NCBI RefSeq assembly: GCF_001399755.1
Contig: NZ_LJCP01000007.1
Span: 310,001-374,000, forward strand
Direction of reading: 5' to 3'
Length of the DNA stretch: 64,000 bases
Source: Thiohalorhabdus denitrificans
GTDB lineage: Bacteria; Pseudomonadota; Gammaproteobacteria; Thiohalorhabdales; Thiohalorhabdaceae
In this document: in pieces, positions 63,201 through 64,000 of the stretch
Position numbering within the stretch: position 1 is the first letter of the stretch
How the letters are laid out: each line of letters starts with the position of its first letter
The notes under the pieces: model-generated
The model's input: the letters and a program-made list of their open reading frames with translations, nothing else
Database searches by the model: none
What the model was told of the DNA's origin: nothing
Made by a program: the position numbers and the translations under genes

Positions 63201-64000
63201 CACACCCACCTGGCCGCCGACCGGCGCGGCGACAAGATCCACTTCCGCGACATCCAGGCGCAGCCGCGCAAGATCATCACCGCCCACACCTGGTCGGGCC
63301 TGGAGTCGGAGGAGGTGAGCTACACCCAGGGCTACACCAACATCCACGAGCTGATCCCCTTCCGGACCCTCACGGGCCGGGCGCAGTTCTACCAGGACCA
63401 CGAGTGGATGCGGGACTTCGGCGAGGCCTTCTGCGCCTACCGGCCGGCGGTGGACATGCAGTCCATCCAGCGCCGCTCCGCCGGCAGCCGCGACAACCCC
63501 AATCCGGGGGTGGTGCTCAACTGGATCACGCCGCACTCCAAGTGGGGCATCCACAGCACCTACAACGACAACCACCGGATGCTGACCCTCGGGCGCGGCG
63601 GGCCCATCGTCTGGATCTCCGAGGTGGACGCGGAGAAGGCGGGGATCAGCGACAACGACTGGGTGGAGGCGGCCAACGGCAACGGCGCCACCATGGCCCG
63701 GGCGGTGGTCAGCCAGCGGATCCCCGAGGGCATGGCCATGATGTACCACGCCCAGGAGAAGAACGTGAACGTGCCGGGCTCGCGGAGCACCGGCAAGCGG
63801 GGCGGCATCCTCAACAGCGTCACCCGCGTCACCGTCAAGCCCACCCACATGATCGGCGGCTACGCCCACCTGAGCTACTTCTTCAACTACTACGGCACGG
63901 TGGGCTCCCAGCGCGACGAGTTCGTGGTGGTGCGTCGGGTGGACCAGGTGGATTGGCTGGAAGGGCCGCTGACCGAGGAGCGCGAGAAGGCCACCGACGT
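60276..64000 (+). CDS. narG: Respiratory nitrate reductase alpha subunit NarG (3' partial)
   Basis: This is the cytoplasmic molybdenum-bisMGD catalytic subunit that reduces nitrate to nitrite. The window holds 1241 codons, nearly the whole of a 1247-residue-class protein, and the frame is still open at base 64000. The FS0 cluster ligands are H50, C54, C58 (THGVNCTGSCSW) and C93 (RGCQRGASFSW). The Mo-ligand Asp is D222 (FYDWYCDLPP). It is closely similar to E. coli NarG throughout (THMIGGYAHLSYFFNYYGTV near the end). AAGGAG precedes the ATG. narH, narJ and narI are expected beyond the window. Confidence 0.98.
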   Translation, partial: MGDFLDRLRFFSKNGEEFAGGWGQVSDEDRAWEDTYRNRFQHDKVVRTTHGVNCTGSCSWKVFVKNGLITWEMQQTDYPRTRPDLPNHEPRGCQRGASFSWYEYSPHRIKHPLVRGRLLEMYRRERQTKDPVEAWASIVEEPEKARSYKRVRGLGGFVRSSWDEVLEVIAAANVYTTKEHGPDRVNGFSPIPAMSMLSYAAGSRYLSLIGGNCLSFYDWYCDLPPSSPQVWGEQTDVPESADWYNSTYLIVTGANLPMTRTPDAHFYAEARYKGTKVVSMAPDYAEYVKFADLWMPVKQGTDAAAFLAMGHVALKEFHLERQDPYFHDYVKRYTDMPMVVRLEEDADGTHRPGRLLRAADFDDALGEANNPEWKTIVYDQKGGGYAAPNGSIGFRWGEDGKWNLEQEAGGREIDAALSFIDGCDETVPVAFPHFAENEPEELARNVPVRTLEINGETVRVTTVFDLQASQYGVDRGIGGGNVAASYDDAEVAYTPAWAEKVTGVKKADLIRTGREFADNAAKTHGKSMVILGAAINHWYHNDMNYRAIMNLLHLCGCVGQSGGGWAHYVGQEKLRPQAGWAPIAFGLDWHRPPRHMNGTTFYYFHTDQWRYETIDPNELKVPGARDKDGGYQLADYNVVAQRLGWLPSAPHFNENPLETVRKAEAAGATTEEEVANQVVERLKSGDLRFASEDIDAPNSFPRNLFVWRSNLLGCSAKGHEYFLKHLLGTQNGVMNEADAPAGRPEEIEWHEEAPTGKLDLLVDINFRMNSTGLHSDIVLPTATWYEKNDLNTSDMHPFIHPLSEVVNPLWESRSDWDIFKALSAKFGELAADHLGTQKDLVAMPMQHDTAGEIAQPFEVRDWKKGECEPIPGKTLPHLKLVERDFANTGHKFISLGPLMEQAGNAVKGVAWETGEEIEELRHHIGTVKTEGVGKGQPSLESDVQAADALMTMAPETNGEVAHRTWSLLSKKTGRDHTHLAADRRGDKIHFRDIQAQPRKIITAHTWSGLESEEVSYTQGYTNIHELIPFRTLTGRAQFYQDHEWMRDFGEAFCAYRPAVDMQSIQRRSAGSRDNPNPGVVLNWITPHSKWGIHSTYNDNHRMLTLGRGGPIVWISEVDAEKAGISDNDWVEAANGNGATMARAVVSQRIPEGMAMMYHAQEKNVNVPGSRSTGKRGGILNSVTRVTVKPTHMIGGYAHLSYFFNYYGTVGSQRDEFVVVRRVDQVDWLEGPLTEEREKATD

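Noticed and set aside
60270-63869. A 1199-codon open frame on the minus strand opposite narG
   Set aside because: It is antisense to a clear narG gene. Long antisense frames are expected at this GC content, and its translation is a low-complexity His/Gly/Leu/Val pattern without domains.

Overview
The window is a GC-rich, densely coded chromosomal stretch with two nitrate-respiration loci at its ends, a complete nitrous-oxide reductase operon, anaerobic ubiquinone genes (ubiT, ubiU, ubiV), a sulfide:quinone oxidoreductase and a bd-type oxidase. UbiTUV, a clade-I Tat-exported NosZ, the REP/BIME-type repeats and Anr/FNR boxes point to a gammaproteobacterium that denitrifies and oxidises sulfide. 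A Thiohalorhabdus-like halophilic sulfur oxidiser would fit, but that placement is inference. No tRNA, rRNA, CRISPR, insertion sequence or prophage was seen.

Layout. 1-4.2 kb: the end of a nar operon (narI, a parvulin PPIase, narK1, narK2). 4.3-11.2 kb: a TetR regulator, an RND efflux pair and a MOSC protein, bracketed by two cytochrome c'-like proteins. 11.5-14.7 kb: envelope proteins, a DUF1264 protein and a small phosphatase. 14.9-16.6 kb: a glycerophosphodiesterase and a glycerol-3-phosphate oxidase. 16.7-30.3 kb: mostly housekeeping and unknown genes (an AI-2E family permease fusion, YheT, porin, FIST, ROK kinase, MetX, YihY, thioredoxin, DusA, ferredoxin). 30.3-37.3 kb: a sulfide-response block built around a FisR-like sigma-54 activator, with sqr and cydAB. 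37.5-42.8 kb: metE, chaC and thiC, the last behind a TPP riboswitch. 43.1-51.3 kb: nosRZDFYL on the minus strand. 51.5-56.7 kb: ubiT, then a minus-strand operon yhcC-ubiU-ubiV-lipoate ligase/DUF116. 57.1-64 kb: a second narK1-narK2 pair, a terminator, and narG running off the end.

How it works together. Nitrate enters through NarK1/NarK2 and is reduced by NarGHI; N2O is reduced by NosZ; UbiTUV supply oxygen-independent ubiquinone for these chains. FNR/Anr-like boxes precede sqr, lie between nosR and ubiT, and lie between yhcC and the second narK1. The most striking signal is at 30.5-32.25 kb. The activator gene is flanked by two outward-facing sigma-54 promoters. Each has a TGCC-N6-GGCA palindrome centred exactly 128.5 bp upstream of its -24 GG, and the activator carries the C-X10-C-X6-C spacing described for sulfane-sulfur-sensing FisR. 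The second notable signal is a TPP riboswitch split by a 165-nt structured insertion.
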